DNA of 51,502 bases from Microtetraspora niveoalba. Lineage in GTDB: Bacteria > Actinomycetota > Actinomycetes > Streptosporangiales > Streptosporangiaceae. The DNA lies in assembly GCF_001570405.1 (NCBI RefSeq), contig NZ_BBYM01000039.1, positions 28,809 to 80,310 of the forward strand, read 5' to 3'. The notes beneath the pieces are model-generated. The model did not search any database and was not told where the DNA came from. It saw only the letters and a list, made by a program, of their open reading frames with translations. A program made the position numbers and the translations under genes. Below, one piece after another: positions 7,783 to 17,354 of this stretch. Every line of letters starts with the position of its first letter. Position 1 is the stretch's first letter.

Positions 7783-8971
7783 CGATGCAGAGCAGCGATC
7801 CCGCCGCGCAGATCCAGAGGGCGGGACGCAGCCCGAACACCTGGCCGAGCACGCCGCCGAGCACGCCGCCCAGGGCCATGACCCCCTGCGTCGCGAAGCT
7901 CGTCGTGGCGTTGACCCGGCCGAGCAGCCCGGCCGGGGCCTCGCGCATGGTGACGGACCCGGCGCACACGCTGTAGCAGACGATGGCGGCGCCGGTGATC
8001 ACTTCGGCGATCGCGATCTGGCAGCAGACGAGCCAGATGGGGCCGCTCGCGGCCGCCGTGGCCGCGAACCCCAGGGGGCAGAAGAGCACGGAGCCGAGGA
8101 GCACCCTGTTCTCTCCGAAGCGGCCGGCCAGCCGCGCCGCGATCGCGGCGCCGATCAGGCCGCCGACGCCGAAACCGATCGCCGCGACGCCCACCAGGGG
8201 AGCGGGCAGGCCCAGCACGTTCACCGCGAAGAGCACGTAGAGCGCCATCTCCGCCGCGCCCAGCACGTTGACGATCATGCCGGTGACGCAGAGTGCGCGC
8301 AGCACGCCGTGGTTCATCAGGACGCGCAGCCCCTCGCCGACCTCCCGTCCGAGTCCGCGGCCCTTGGCGGTGGTTCCGTTCTCGGGCGTGCGGATGCCGC
8401 GCAGGCAGACCGCGGACACCAGGAACGAGACCGCGTTGACCACGACCGCGACGGGCGCGGTGAGCAGCGCGACGAGCAGTCCCGCCAGGCCGGGGCCGCC
8501 CATCTGGGCGATGGAGTAGACCGACTGGAATCCGGCGAGGGCCGCCGTCCGCTGGGGCTCCGCGACCACGGTGGCGAGGTGCGGCATGTTGAACGTCCGG
8601 AACACGACCGTGCACAGGCCGATCGCGAAGGCGACGGTGATCAGCCAGGGGATGGTGAGCATCCCCGCCAGCCAGGCGAGCGGCACGGAGAGCGCGGCGA
8701 GGCCGGCGACCAGCTCGCAGGCCACCATGACCGGCCTGCGCCGGGCCACGCGGTCGGCCATGGCGCCGGAGGGCAGGCCGACCAACAGGAACGGGAACGT
8801 CGAGGCGGCCGCGAGCACGCCCATCTGCATCGGGGACGCGTCCAGCGCCACGGCGGCCGTGAGGGGCACGGCCAGCCTGGCGACCTCGCTTCCCGTTTCG
8901 GACACGGCCCTGGCGGACCAGAGGAGCCGGTAGTCGCGCTGCCGGCGCAGGGGGATCAGGGGAGTCGTCAC
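7673..8971 (-). CDS. MFS exporter (MFS_3/EntS-like)
   Basis: A 432-aa protein with twelve predicted membrane spans. The N-terminal RDYRLLWSARAVSETGSEVARLAVPLTA and the loop 2-3 motif GLPSGAMADRVARRRPVM (MFS motif A) place it in the MFS_3 group of drug/siderophore exporters. The substrate is unknown. It starts with GTG at 8971, only 3 bp from the nearest operator and with no clear Shine-Dalgarno site, so the transcript may be leaderless. It is divergent from an ArsR-type regulator and is very likely repressed by it. The 3' end overlaps the CoA-transferase gene tail-to-tail by 110 bp. Confidence 0.93.
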   Translation of the reverse strand: MTTPLIPLRRQRDYRLLWSARAVSETGSEVARLAVPLTAAVALDASPMQMGVLAAASTFPFLLVGLPSGAMADRVARRRPVMVACELVAGLAALSVPLAWLAGMLTIPWLITVAFAIGLCTVVFRTFNMPHLATVVAEPQRTAALAGFQSVYSIAQMGGPGLAGLLVALLTAPVAVVVNAVSFLVSAVCLRGIRTPENGTTAKGRGLGREVGEGLRVLMNHGVLRALCVTGMIVNVLGAAEMALYVLFAVNVLGLPAPLVGVAAIGFGVGGLIGAAIAARLAGRFGENRVLLGSVLFCPLGFAATAAASGPIWLVCCQIAIAEVITGAAIVCYSVCAGSVTMREAPAGLLGRVNATTSFATQGVMALGGVLGGVLGQVFGLRPALWICAAGSLLCIVSLWLSPIRRGARPAAAEDSPNAVPPPLSDPAASHT

Positions 8972-8974
8972 AAC

Positions 8975-9016
8975 TGTGAAGGTAATGCTTCACAGTTGTG
9001 AAAGCAATACTTCACA
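8975..9016. promoter_or_regulatory. Double inverted-repeat operator between exporter and arsR
   Basis: Two 20-bp palindromes of form TGTGAA-N8-TTCACA lie at 8975-8994 and 8997-9016, with spacers GGTAATGC and AGCAATAC. Their centres are 22 bp apart, about two helical turns, so dimers would bind the same DNA face. The left site is part of a longer perfect 12+12 inverted repeat (8969-9000). They are the obvious operators for the adjacent ArsR-family repressor and would block both divergent promoters. Confidence 0.85.
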
Positions 9017-9042
9017 TCGGACAGACGGTAACCTCGTGAGGC

Positions 9043-9735
9043 ATGACGAGCGCATGGCCGGAGGGCTCCCGGCAGGTCACCGACGCCCGGGTGCTGCGCG
9101 CGCTGGCGCATCCCGCGCGGCTGACCATCCTGAGCCGGCTCCAGACGGAGGGGCCCGCCACCGCGACCGAGTGCGCGGAGATCACCGGCCTCTCCCCGAG
9201 CGCGTGCAGCTACCACCTGCGCCAGCTGGCCAAGCACGGGTTCGTGGCCGACGCGCCTCCCCGGGGGGACGGCAGGGAGCGTGTGTGGCGGGCCTTGCAG
9301 CGGGGGTGGGGATTCATGCCCACCGAGGACGAGTCCCCCGACCTCGTCGAGGCGCAGAACGCCGTGATCGAGTCGATCCTGACCGAGGCCAACCGGCGGC
9401 TCGGCGACTACCTCGCCCAGTCCGACCGCGAGTCCCGGGAGTGGCGGAGCACCGCCTGGCTCCTGCACACCGTGCTGCGCGTGGACGCCGAAGAGCTGCG
9501 GGAGCTCCAACGGAAGATCAGCGCGCTGATCGATCCGTACCGTGTGACGGAGCGCGATCCGGAGGACGTGCCGACCGGGGCCCGGTTGGCGGAGGTCCAC
9601 CTGCGCATGTTTCCCAAGGCGACGCGCCGGCCGGACGCGTCCTCCGCCGAAAGCTCGCCGGCCGAGTCACGCCCCGCCGGAAGGCCCCCGGCCACCGCGG
9701 ACCGCTCCGCCGAGGTGGGTCCGGCGGCCTCCTGA
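9043..9735 (+). CDS. ArsR-family (HTH_20) transcriptional regulator
   Basis: A 230-aa protein with a winged-helix ArsR domain at about residues 10-85: DARVLRALAHPARLTILSRL, then ATECAEITGLSPSACSYHLRQLAKHGFV as the recognition helices and a wing (RGDGRERVWRAL). No metal-binding cysteine pair is present in helix 3, so it is probably a ligand-sensing rather than a metal-sensing member. A helical C-terminal region follows, then a disordered Ala/Pro/Ser tail. It is divergent from the MFS exporter and separated by the double TGTGAA operator, so it is predicted to repress the exporter and itself. The ATG at 9043 is the only sensible start. Confidence 0.92.
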   Translation: MTSAWPEGSRQVTDARVLRALAHPARLTILSRLQTEGPATATECAEITGLSPSACSYHLRQLAKHGFVADAPPRGDGRERVWRALQRGWGFMPTEDESPDLVEAQNAVIESILTEANRRLGDYLAQSDRESREWRSTAWLLHTVLRVDAEELRELQRKISALIDPYRVTERDPEDVPTGARLAEVHLRMFPKATRRPDASSAESSPAESRPAGRPPATADRSAEVGPAAS

Positions 9736-9854
9736 GACCTCTTGGGACGCGAGTCCGCCCGGCCGTCCGGCCTGGGCCCAACACGCTCTCGGCGGACCGC
9801 GCCCCGAGCCGCCGGGGGCGGTCGCCGAGCGGTCCCCGGGCAGTCAAGTCGCCG

Positions 9855-9884
9855 GTCATCCAGAGGGGCGGAGACAGGTAGACT
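9855..9884 (+). promoter_or_regulatory. rpsB: Candidate rpsB promoter
   Basis: A TAGACT hexamer at 9879-9884 matches the actinobacterial sigma-A -10 element. A weak GTCATC -35-like element at 9855-9860 is 18 bp upstream. It would start a leader of about 140 nt ahead of rpsB. Confidence 0.45.
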
Positions 9885-9982
9885 GTTCGACGGCCTGCAG
9901 CATGCGGGCCGAATACGCACGCCCGTTCACGGGTCGTCCCATCGGTCCGGTTCTTCCGGCTGGAACGGCTCGGGGCGTCAGG

Positions 9983-10003
9983 GCGGGGGCGGCGCGCCCC
10001 CGC
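9983..10003 (+). promoter_or_regulatory. GC-rich stem-loop in the rpsB leader
   Basis: GCGGGGGCG (9983-9991), a 3-nt loop and CGCCCCCGC (9995-10003) form a perfect 9-bp hairpin 15 bp before the GGAGGA ribosome site of rpsB. S2 represses its own operon in other bacteria through leader RNA structure, so this is a candidate for that element, but it does not obviously match a known consensus. Confidence 0.45.
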
Positions 10004-10032
10004 ATGGAACCGAGTTCTGGAGGACCATCACC

Positions 10033-10926
10033 ATGGCCCCTGTCGTCACCATGCGACAGCTGCTCGAGAGCGGCGTTCACTTCGGCCACCAGACCCGTCG
10101 GTGGAACCCGAAGATGAAGCGCTTCATCTTCACCGAGCGCAACGGCATTTACATCATCGACCTGCAGAAGTCGCTGTCGTTCATCGACCGGGCGTACGAC
10201 TTCGTGAAGGAGACCGTCGCACACGGCGGCTCCATCATGTTCATCGGCACGAAGAAGCAGGCTCAGGAGTCCATCGCGGAGCAGGCCTCGCGCGTCGGCA
10301 TGCCGTACGTGAACCAGCGCTGGCTGGGCGGCATGCTCACCAACTTCTCCACCGTGCACAAGCGGCTGCAGCGTCTGAAGGAGCTCGAGGAGCTCGACTT
10401 CGACAACGTGGCCAGCTCGGGGCTCACCAAGAAGGAGCTCCTGATGCGCCGCCGCGAGAAGGAGAAGCTGGAGCGCACCCTCGGCGGCATCCGGGACATG
10501 GCTCGCGTCCCCAGTGCCATCTGGATCGTGGACACCAAGAAGGAGCACATCGCGATCAACGAGGCCAAGAAGCTTGGCATCCCGGTCGTCGCGATCCTTG
10601 ACACCAACTGCGACCCCGACGAGGTCGACTACCCGATCCCGGGCAACGACGACGCCATCCGCGCCGTCAGCCTCCTCACCCGCGTCATCGCCGACGCGGT
10701 CGCCGACGGCCTGATGACCCGCGCGGGCGCTGGCCGCGGTGACGAGAAGCCCGCGGGCGTCGCCGCCGCCGAGCCGCTGGCCGAGTGGGAGCGCGAGCTC
10801 CTCGCCGGCGAGAACGCCGAGGCTCCGGCCGCCGAGGCCGCCGCCGAGACGCCGGCCGCCGAGGCTCCGGCTGCGGAGGCTCCGGCCGCGGAGACCCCGG
10901 CCGCCGAGGGCGAGCAGCAGGCCTAG
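10033..10926 (+). CDS. rpsB: 30S ribosomal protein S2
   Basis: The protein has unmistakable S2 segments: [66 protein letters not shown] and the C-terminal [23 protein letters not shown]. The ATG at 10033 follows GGAGGACC at normal spacing; the longer open frame from 9742 is not S2. At 297 aa it is longer than E. coli S2 because of a terminal tail of Ala-Glu-Pro repeats (about residues 245-297), which is usual in actinobacteria. It heads the rpsB-tsf-pyrH-frr-cdsA block. Confidence 0.98.
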   Translation: MAPVVTMRQLLESGVHFGHQTRRWNPKMKRFIFTERNGIYIIDLQKSLSFIDRAYDFVKETVAHGGSIMFIGTKKQAQESIAEQASRVGMPYVNQRWLGGMLTNFSTVHKRLQRLKELEELDFDNVASSGLTKKELLMRRREKEKLERTLGGIRDMARVPSAIWIVDTKKEHIAINEAKKLGIPVVAILDTNCDPDEVDYPIPGNDDAIRAVSLLTRVIADAVADGLMTRAGAGRGDEKPAGVAAAEPLAEWERELLAGENAEAPAAEAAAETPAAEAPAAEAPAAETPAAEGEQQA

Positions 10927-10935
10927 TCCGGCCCG

Positions 10936-11042
10936 GTACGGCTTCGCCGTACGACGCCGAAGGCTCCACAGGGTGGGCGCGTCCGCCGGATGCGCCCACC
11001 CCGGTCCACGAGACATCTGATCTCATGCCGACTCTGAGATCA
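10936..11042 (+). terminator. Three stem-loops between rpsB and tsf (attenuator-like)
   Basis: Hairpin 1: GTACGGC-TTC-GCCGTAC (10936-10952). Hairpin 2: GGTGGGCGC (10972-10980) with GCGCCCACC (10992-11000). Hairpin 3: TGATCTC (11018-11024) with GAGATCA (11036-11042). None has a U-tract, as is usual in actinomycetes. The position fits partial termination or RNA processing between rpsB and tsf. Confidence 0.6.
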
Positions 11043-11085
11043 GCAAAGACTTCCCATCAGGGTTCCGAAGAGGAAATTTACGACA

Positions 11086-11919
11086 ATGGCTTCCGTGAAC
11101 ATGGCCGACGTCAAGCGGCTTCGCGAGCTGACCGCCGCCGGCATGATGGACTGCAAGAAGGCGCTCGAGGAGTCCGAGGGCGACTTCGACCGCGCCGTCG
11201 AGCTCCTGCGCCTCAAGGGCGCGAAGGATGTCGGCAAGCGCGAGGCCCGCACCGCCTCCAACGGTCTCGTCGCCGTCCAGCACGAGGGCGACTCCCTGGC
11301 CGCTCTGCTGGAGATCAACTGCGAGACCGACTTCGTCGCCAAGGGTGAGCGCTTCCAGCAGCTCGCCGCCGACGTCGTCGCGCACATCCTCGCCACCCGG
11401 CCCAGCGACGTGCCGTCCCTGCTCGAGTCCGAGCTGAACGGCAAGACCGTCAAGGAGATGCTCGACGAGGCCAACGCCGCGCTCGGCGAGAAGATCGAGG
11501 TCCGTCGCTTCTCGGTGCTCGAGGGCGGCTACGTCGGCTCCTACATGCACAAGACCGACCCGCAGCTCCCGCCGGCCGTGGGCGTGCTCGTGCAGCTCGA
11601 CACCGCCAACCCGGACGTGGCCAAGGACATCGCGCAGCACGCCGCGGCCATGGCGCCCAAGTTCCTCAGCCCGGCCGAGGTCCCGGCCGACGTCATCGCC
11701 AAGGAGCGCGCGCTCTTCGAGGAGATGACCCGCGAGGAGGGCAAGCCCGAGGCCGCCATCGCCAAGATCGTCGATGGCCGGGTCAACGGCTGGTACAAGG
11801 ACTTCACGCTGCTGGAGCAGGCGTTCGTGAAGGACAACAAGAAGAGCGTGAGCAAGTACGCCGATGAGGCGGGCGTCAAGGTTCTGGCCTTCACCCGCTA
11901 CAAGGTCGGCCAGGCTTAG
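11086..11919 (+). CDS. tsf: Elongation factor Ts
   Basis: A 277-aa EF-Ts, the guanine nucleotide exchange factor of EF-Tu. It shows the N-terminal UBA-like domain (ADVKRLRELTAAGMMDCKKALEES), the first EF-Ts signature LRLKGAKDVGKREARTASNGL and the second signature LLEINCETDFVAKGERF, followed by YMHKTDPQLPPAVGVLVQL and DIAQHAAAMAPKFLS. The ATG at 11086 has GAGGAAA upstream and gives the usual actinobacterial N-terminus. It lies 159 bp after rpsB, with hairpins in the gap. Confidence 0.98.
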   Translation: MASVNMADVKRLRELTAAGMMDCKKALEESEGDFDRAVELLRLKGAKDVGKREARTASNGLVAVQHEGDSLAALLEINCETDFVAKGERFQQLAADVVAHILATRPSDVPSLLESELNGKTVKEMLDEANAALGEKIEVRRFSVLEGGYVGSYMHKTDPQLPPAVGVLVQLDTANPDVAKDIAQHAAAMAPKFLSPAEVPADVIAKERALFEEMTREEGKPEAAIAKIVDGRVNGWYKDFTLLEQAFVKDNKKSVSKYADEAGVKVLAFTRYKVGQA

Positions 11920-12756
<837 letters not shown>

Positions 12757-12765
12757 GGAGCCGCT

Positions 12766-13323
12766 GTGATCGACGAAACCCTCCTCGAGGCCGAGGAGAA
12801 GATGGACAAGGCGGTAACGGTCGCCAAGGAAGACTTCGCGGGCATCCGCACCGGCCGGGTCACGCCCTCGATGTTCAACAAGATCAACGTGGACTACTAC
12901 GGATCGCCGACCCCGATCCAGCAGCTCGCGTCGTTCCACGTCCCCGAGGCCCGCATGGTCCTCATCCAGCCCTACGACAAGGGCGCGATGACCTCGATCG
13001 AGAAGGCCATCCGGGACAGCGACCTGGGCGTGAACCCCGGCAACGACGGCGCCGTGATCCGCGTGGTGTTCCCCGAGCTGTCGGAGGAGCGCCGCAAGGA
13101 GTACATCAAGGTCGCCCGTAACAAGGCGGAGAACAGCAGGGTCTCCGTGCGGAACATCCGCCGCCACGCCAAGGAGGCCCTCGACAAGATGGTCAAGGAC
13201 GGCGAGGCCGGCGAGGACGAGGTCCACCGCGCGGTGAAGGAGCTCGACGACCTGACCCAGAAGCACGTCGCCAAGATCGACGAGCTGCTGAAGCACAAGG
13301 AAGCCGAACTGCTGGAAGTCTAG
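12766..13323 (+). CDS. frr: Ribosome recycling factor
   Basis: 185 aa, the standard length for RRF, which with EF-G splits post-termination ribosomes. Signature segments are [79 protein letters not shown] and the C-terminal helix up to [10 protein letters not shown]. It starts with GTG at 12766, 9 bp after pyrH. Confidence 0.98.
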   Translation: MIDETLLEAEEKMDKAVTVAKEDFAGIRTGRVTPSMFNKINVDYYGSPTPIQQLASFHVPEARMVLIQPYDKGAMTSIEKAIRDSDLGVNPGNDGAVIRVVFPELSEERRKEYIKVARNKAENSRVSVRNIRRHAKEALDKMVKDGEAGEDEVHRAVKELDDLTQKHVAKIDELLKHKEAELLEV

Positions 13324-13342
13324 GCACCGCCTGGGCACAGCC

Positions 13343-13392
13343 GTGATCCTTGTGCCGTGCTGTTCCCGCGAACAGCGCGGCACAAGGATCAC
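13343..13392 (+). terminator. 23-bp stem palindrome between frr and cdsA
   Basis: Arms 13343-13365 and 13370-13392 pair over 23 bp with a single G-U wobble (13358/13377) around a 4-nt CCGC loop. The stem begins GTGATCCTTG. No U-tract follows and the cdsA ribosome site lies only a few bases downstream, so it may be a terminator/attenuator or an RNase processing site that insulates cdsA. Confidence 0.75.
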
Positions 13393-13413
13393 GTGTATAG
13401 GGAGTAGAACGCG

Positions 13414-14370
13414 TTGGACGGAACGGCTGCTGGCGACCGGGATTCGGCCGAGGACATGGCCGCCTCCTCCAGCGACGGACGGGACACGCCGCGGAACGGA
13501 TCACCGGGCGGCTCGGCCAACGGGTCAGCCAACGGGTCGGCGCCAGTGCCCCCGGCGGGCGGGAGCCGTACCGGACGGAACCTGCCGGTCGCGGTCGCGG
13601 TCGGCGTCGCGCTCGGCGCGGTGGTCATCGGCTCGCTGTACGTCGTCAAGGTGGTCTTCCTCGTCGTGCTCGCGGCGGCCGTGGGGCTGGGCGTCCACGA
13701 GCTGGTCCGAACGCTCGCCGCCCGGGACGTGCGCGTGCCGCTCGTCCCGCTGCTCGCCGGCACGGTCGCGATGATCGCCGGCGCGTACTGGGGCGGGCCG
13801 GTGTCCCTCGTCGGCTCCTTCGCGGTGACCGTGATGGTGCTGCTGACCTGGCGCATGTTCCAGGGCATCGACGGCTACGTCCGGGACGCCACCGCCGGCG
13901 TGTTCGTCGCGGCCTATCCGTCGCTGCTCGCCGGGTTCGTCGCGTTGCTGCTCGTCCCCGAGGACGGCCCGCACCGGGTCATCATCTTCATCGCTGTCAC
14001 TGTTGCCAGTGACATCGGGGGATATTTCGCGGGAATTCTCTTCGGCAAGCACAAGATGTCGCCGGTCATCAGCCCGAAGAAGACCTGGGAGGGGTTCGCC
14101 GGCTCCGCCCTGGCCTGTGTGGTGGCGGGCGCGCTGCTCGTCCACTTCCTGCTCGACGGGGCGTACTGGCAGGGCGCGATCGTCGGCGCCGTCGCCGTGG
14201 TGTGCGCCACCCTCGGCGACCTGATCGAGTCCGTGATCAAGCGCGACCTCGGCATCAAGGACATGGGCACGCTGCTGCCCGGCCACGGCGGCGTCATGGA
14301 CCGGCTCGACTCGCTGCTCTTCACGCTGGTCCCGGTCTGGGTGTTGTTGCAGGTGTTCATCCCGTCCTGA
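13414..14370 (+). CDS. cdsA: Phosphatidate cytidylyltransferase
   Basis: CDP-diacylglycerol synthase, an integral membrane enzyme (phosphatidate + CTP). About eight hydrophobic spans follow a disordered, Gly/Ser/Ala-rich N-terminus of some 50 residues, which contains a GSAN repeat (GSANGSANGSA). The PROSITE-type CDS signature is complete: SVIKRDLGIKDMGTLLPGHG followed by GVMDRLDS, with the metal-binding aspartates. DIGGYFAG and SPKKTWEG are also typical. It starts with TTG at 13414, with AGGGAG upstream (318 aa). The position after frr is conserved in actinobacteria. Confidence 0.96.
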   Translation: MDGTAAGDRDSAEDMAASSSDGRDTPRNGSPGGSANGSANGSAPVPPAGGSRTGRNLPVAVAVGVALGAVVIGSLYVVKVVFLVVLAAAVGLGVHELVRTLAARDVRVPLVPLLAGTVAMIAGAYWGGPVSLVGSFAVTVMVLLTWRMFQGIDGYVRDATAGVFVAAYPSLLAGFVALLLVPEDGPHRVIIFIAVTVASDIGGYFAGILFGKHKMSPVISPKKTWEGFAGSALACVVAGALLVHFLLDGAYWQGAIVGAVAVVCATLGDLIESVIKRDLGIKDMGTLLPGHGGVMDRLDSLLFTLVPVWVLLQVFIPS

Positions 14371-14685
14371 CGGCGGGTGTGAGCCCCGGGCTCCCCGCCT
14401 GCACGGGGTCCCGTCCGACCGCGTCCGTGGAGATCCGCCCGGCGGACGCGTGCCGACCCCGCGGGTAAGCTACGAGGACGCCCGGGCCCGCCCGGCGACG
14501 CCCCCCGCGAGACCCGCCCCCGGCAGACCCGGCGGGAGCGAGCCGACGCGTTCCCCGCGACGGCGGCCAGGCCCGGACCCGGGTCCGCCGCACAGCGGGC
14601 TGCGCCGTACCGGCCCCGGAACCGGCGGACTCACGATGCCGGACAACCGGACAGACCAGACGAGCGAGAGATCGGAAGTGACCGC
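14371..14685 (+). other. cdsA-rlmN intergenic region with possible leader ORF
   Basis: This 315-bp gap contains a TAAGCT -10-like hexamer at 14466-14471 without a good -35. At its end is a possible 17-codon ORF (14636-14689, [17 protein letters not shown]) whose TGA overlaps the rlmN GTG start (GTGA), which would allow coupled translation. Its ribosome site is weak. I see nothing else. Confidence 0.35.
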
Positions 14686-15810
14686 GTGAGCGAGCCGCAG
14701 AGCAGGAACGCCTCCCAGCTCACCCTCGTGGCGCCGCGCGGTGCCAAGCCGCAGCGCCATCTGGCCGACATGACCATGGCCGAGCGCCGCACCGCCGTCG
14801 CCGAGCTGGGCGAGAAGCCGTTCCGCGCCGACCAGCTCTCCCGGCACTACTTCGCCAAGCTGACCGCGTCGCCCGAGCAGATGACCGACCTTCCCGGCGA
14901 CACCCGCGACCGGCTGGTGTCCCAGCTCATGCCGTCGCTGCTGACTCCCGTACGCGAGATCACCTGTGACGGCGGCATGACCCGCAAGACCTTGTGGAAG
15001 CTGTTCGACGGCTCCCTGGTCGAGTCGGTGCTCATGCGCTATCCCGACCGCGTCACGATGTGCGTCTCCTCCCAGGCCGGATGCGGCATGAACTGCCCGT
15101 TCTGTGCCACGGGGCAGGCCGGTCTGACCCGGAACATGTCCACCGCCGAGATCGTCGAGCAGGTCGTCGCCGGGGCCCGCGCCCTCGCGTCCGGTGAGGT
15201 GCCCGGCGGTCCCGGACGGGTGAGCAACATCGTCTTCATGGGCATGGGCGAGCCGATGGCGAACTACAAGGCCGTCATCGGCGCGGTCCACCGGCTCGTC
15301 GATCCTTCGCCCGAAGGGCTCGGCATCTCCGCGCGCGGCGTCACCGTGTCCACCGTGGGCCTGGTGCCGGCCATCGAGAAGCTGGCCGCCGAGGGGCTTC
15401 CGGTGACGCTCGCGGTCTCCCTGCACGCCCCCGACGACGAGCTGCGCGACACACTGGTGCCGATCAACACCAGGTGGAAGGTCGCCGAGGTGCTCGGGGC
15501 GGCCTGGGACTACGCGGCCAGGACCAAGCGCCGGGTCTCCATCGAGTACGCGCTGATCAAGGACATCAACGACCAGGAGTGGCGGGCCGACCTGCTCGGG
15601 CGCCTGCTCAAGGGCAAGCTCGCGCACGTCAACCTCATCCCGCTGAACCCCACGCCGGGGTCGAAGTGGACCGCCTCCCGTCCCGAGGACGAGCGCGCGT
15701 TCGTCCGCCGCCTGGAGTCGCACGGCGTCGCGGTCACCGTACGCGACACCCGCGGTCGCGAGATCGACGGAGCCTGCGGCCAGCTCGCCGCCGCCTCTCT
15801 CGACGCCTGA
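14686..15810 (+). CDS. rlmN: 23S rRNA (adenine-C2) methyltransferase RlmN
   Basis: A 374-aa radical-SAM enzyme that methylates A2503 of 23S rRNA and A37 of some tRNAs. The radical SAM cluster motif C133-GMN-C137-PF-C140 lies within [16 protein letters not shown]. Other family marks are [15 protein letters not shown] at the N-terminus, [72 protein letters not shown] and the C-terminal catalytic cysteine in IDGACGQL. It starts with GTG at 14686. Confidence 0.97.
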   Translation: MSEPQSRNASQLTLVAPRGAKPQRHLADMTMAERRTAVAELGEKPFRADQLSRHYFAKLTASPEQMTDLPGDTRDRLVSQLMPSLLTPVREITCDGGMTRKTLWKLFDGSLVESVLMRYPDRVTMCVSSQAGCGMNCPFCATGQAGLTRNMSTAEIVEQVVAGARALASGEVPGGPGRVSNIVFMGMGEPMANYKAVIGAVHRLVDPSPEGLGISARGVTVSTVGLVPAIEKLAAEGLPVTLAVSLHAPDDELRDTLVPINTRWKVAEVLGAAWDYAARTKRRVSIEYALIKDINDQEWRADLLGRLLKGKLAHVNLIPLNPTPGSKWTASRPEDERAFVRRLESHGVAVTVRDTRGREIDGACGQLAAASLDA

Positions 15811-15838
15811 CTCGTACGGGTGCGCTCGCGCGGTCCGC

Positions 15839-16501
15839 TCACGGCCGGGTGCGGCGCAGCCGGGCGTACGCGGCGAGGCCGATCAGCGGCCACAGCAGCG
15901 ACCACGCGGCCAGGGCGGGGAAGTGCGCGAGCAGCTCTCCGTGGTGCGCCTCCCGCATCCACATCATGAGGGGGACCGTGAGCCAGGGCTGCCCGGACAG
16001 GCTGAGCAGCAGCACCGCGAGATAGCCGAGGAGCAGGGCCAGGGTCGAGGTCGCCGGCGAGCCGAGGATGGGGCGGCTCGTCAGCGCGCCCAGCGTGGTG
16101 CCCGCGAGGATGGCGATCAGGTGCAGGCCGACGCCCGCCAGAACTTCGGCGACCTCCGGCCGGGCCGACAGGCGCAGGGTGAGCACGGCGAACGAGATCG
16201 CCGCAAGCCCGGCATTGAAGATCCACGCCGCGGCGATCCCGGTGACGGCCTCACGGCGGCCGACGGCCGTGATGGAGATCATCCGCTGTTCGTCCGGCTC
16301 GTTGTCCAGGAGCCCGCGGGCCGCCCAGGCGAAGATCGGGATCAGGATGGCGGCCGAGTCGGCCATGGTGCCCAGCTCAGCCCCCGCGGGTATCGGGGTC
16401 CCGTACAGGATCGCCAGCAGGACCAGCAGGCCGATGAGCGGCTGGAACGCCCGATGGGATCGCACGTACGCGGCGATCCGGAACCGGGTCAGCGCGATCA
16501 C
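15839..16501 (-). CDS. ABC transporter permease-like membrane protein
   Basis: A 220-aa protein with about six hydrophobic spans (residues 20-38, 45-62, 90-112, 118-140, 150-170 and 185-210) and an Arg-rich end. It has no recognisable domain beyond an ABC-2-type permease look. The start overlaps the end of the upstream ATPase gene by 4 bp (ATGA), so it is almost certainly the membrane subunit of that transporter. The substrate is unknown. Stop codons of this gene and rlmN are convergent, 28 bp apart, with no clear terminator hairpin between them. Confidence 0.8.
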   Translation of the reverse strand: MIALTRFRIAAYVRSHRAFQPLIGLLVLLAILYGTPIPAGAELGTMADSAAILIPIFAWAARGLLDNEPDEQRMISITAVGRREAVTGIAAAWIFNAGLAAISFAVLTLRLSARPEVAEVLAGVGLHLIAILAGTTLGALTSRPILGSPATSTLALLLGYLAVLLLSLSGQPWLTVPLMMWMREAHHGELLAHFPALAAWSLLWPLIGLAAYARLRRTRP

Positions 16502-17265
16502 TCCGCCACCTCCGCCTCGGGCGTCCGTACCATGTGTCCCTCGCGGCGCAGGCGGTCCGCCAGCTCGCCCGCCCGCGAGGCGGCGACGGTGACCTCCAGG
16601 ACCGTCAGCGCCTCTCGCGGACCGGCGTCCGCCGGATCGTCCGGATCCGCCGCGACCTCGTCAGGATCGACCTCGCGCGCCGCCGTGCCGCCCACCTCGA
16701 CGCGGCGGAGGCCGGGGAAGCCGCGCAGGTCCCCCTGGTGGTCGCTGACGACGACCAGGCCGCCGCGTTCCGCCACCTCGCCGATGATGACGGGGAGCTC
16801 GGAGCGGGTCGCCGTGTCCAGGCCGGCGAAGGGCTCGTCGAGGACGAGCAGTCCCGGCCCGCCGAGAAGCGCCTGGGCCAGGCCCACCTTGTGCGCGGTG
16901 CCCTTGGACAGGTCGGGCAGCCGATGGCCCAGCAGGTGGTCCATGCCGAGCCGCTCGGCCCATGCCTCCACCTGGCGAGGGTCGGTACGGCGGACGCCCG
17001 CCATGTGCCGGAGATAGCCCGCCACGGTGAAGGGCTGCTCCGTGGGAAAACGCTCCGGGGCGTACCCGACGACGTGGGGACGGGAGGAGATCGTGCCGTC
17101 GAGGGGCGTCAGCAGCCCGGCCAGCAACCGCAGCAGGGTGGACTTGCCCGCACCGTTGCGTCCCACGATCTCGGTCACGTCACCGGGGGCGAAGTCCAGG
17201 TCCACGTTGGAGAGGACCCAGGGGCCGCCGCGCCGATATCGGAAGGACAGGTTCGAGACGCGCAT
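16498..17265 (-). CDS. ABC transporter ATP-binding protein
   Basis: 255 aa. Walker A is GRNGAGKST, the Q-loop region is unusually short, the signature reads LSKGTAHKV (a variant of LSGGQ, as in CcmA/DrrA-like exporters), Walker B is GLLVLDEPFAGLD and the switch histidine lies in VVSDHQGD. About 55 C-terminal residues after the ATPase core are Asp/Ala-rich. It pairs with the overlapping permease gene to form an exporter of unknown substrate. The ATG at 17265 gives the usual MRVSNLSFRYRRGG N-terminus. Confidence 0.92.
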   Translation of the reverse strand: MRVSNLSFRYRRGGPWVLSNVDLDFAPGDVTEIVGRNGAGKSTLLRLLAGLLTPLDGTISSRPHVVGYAPERFPTEQPFTVAGYLRHMAGVRRTDPRQVEAWAERLGMDHLLGHRLPDLSKGTAHKVGLAQALLGGPGLLVLDEPFAGLDTATRSELPVIIGEVAERGGLVVVSDHQGDLRGFPGLRRVEVGGTAAREVDPDEVAADPDDPADAGPREALTVLEVTVAASRAGELADRLRREGHMVRTPEAEVAE

Positions 17266-17354
17266 AGGGTTCGCAGCCTAATCGCGGCTCGCGCGGGCTT
17301 CCAGGTACGTCCACAATGGACAGGGTTTGCCGTGCCGGGCCCGGGAGGACGTGC

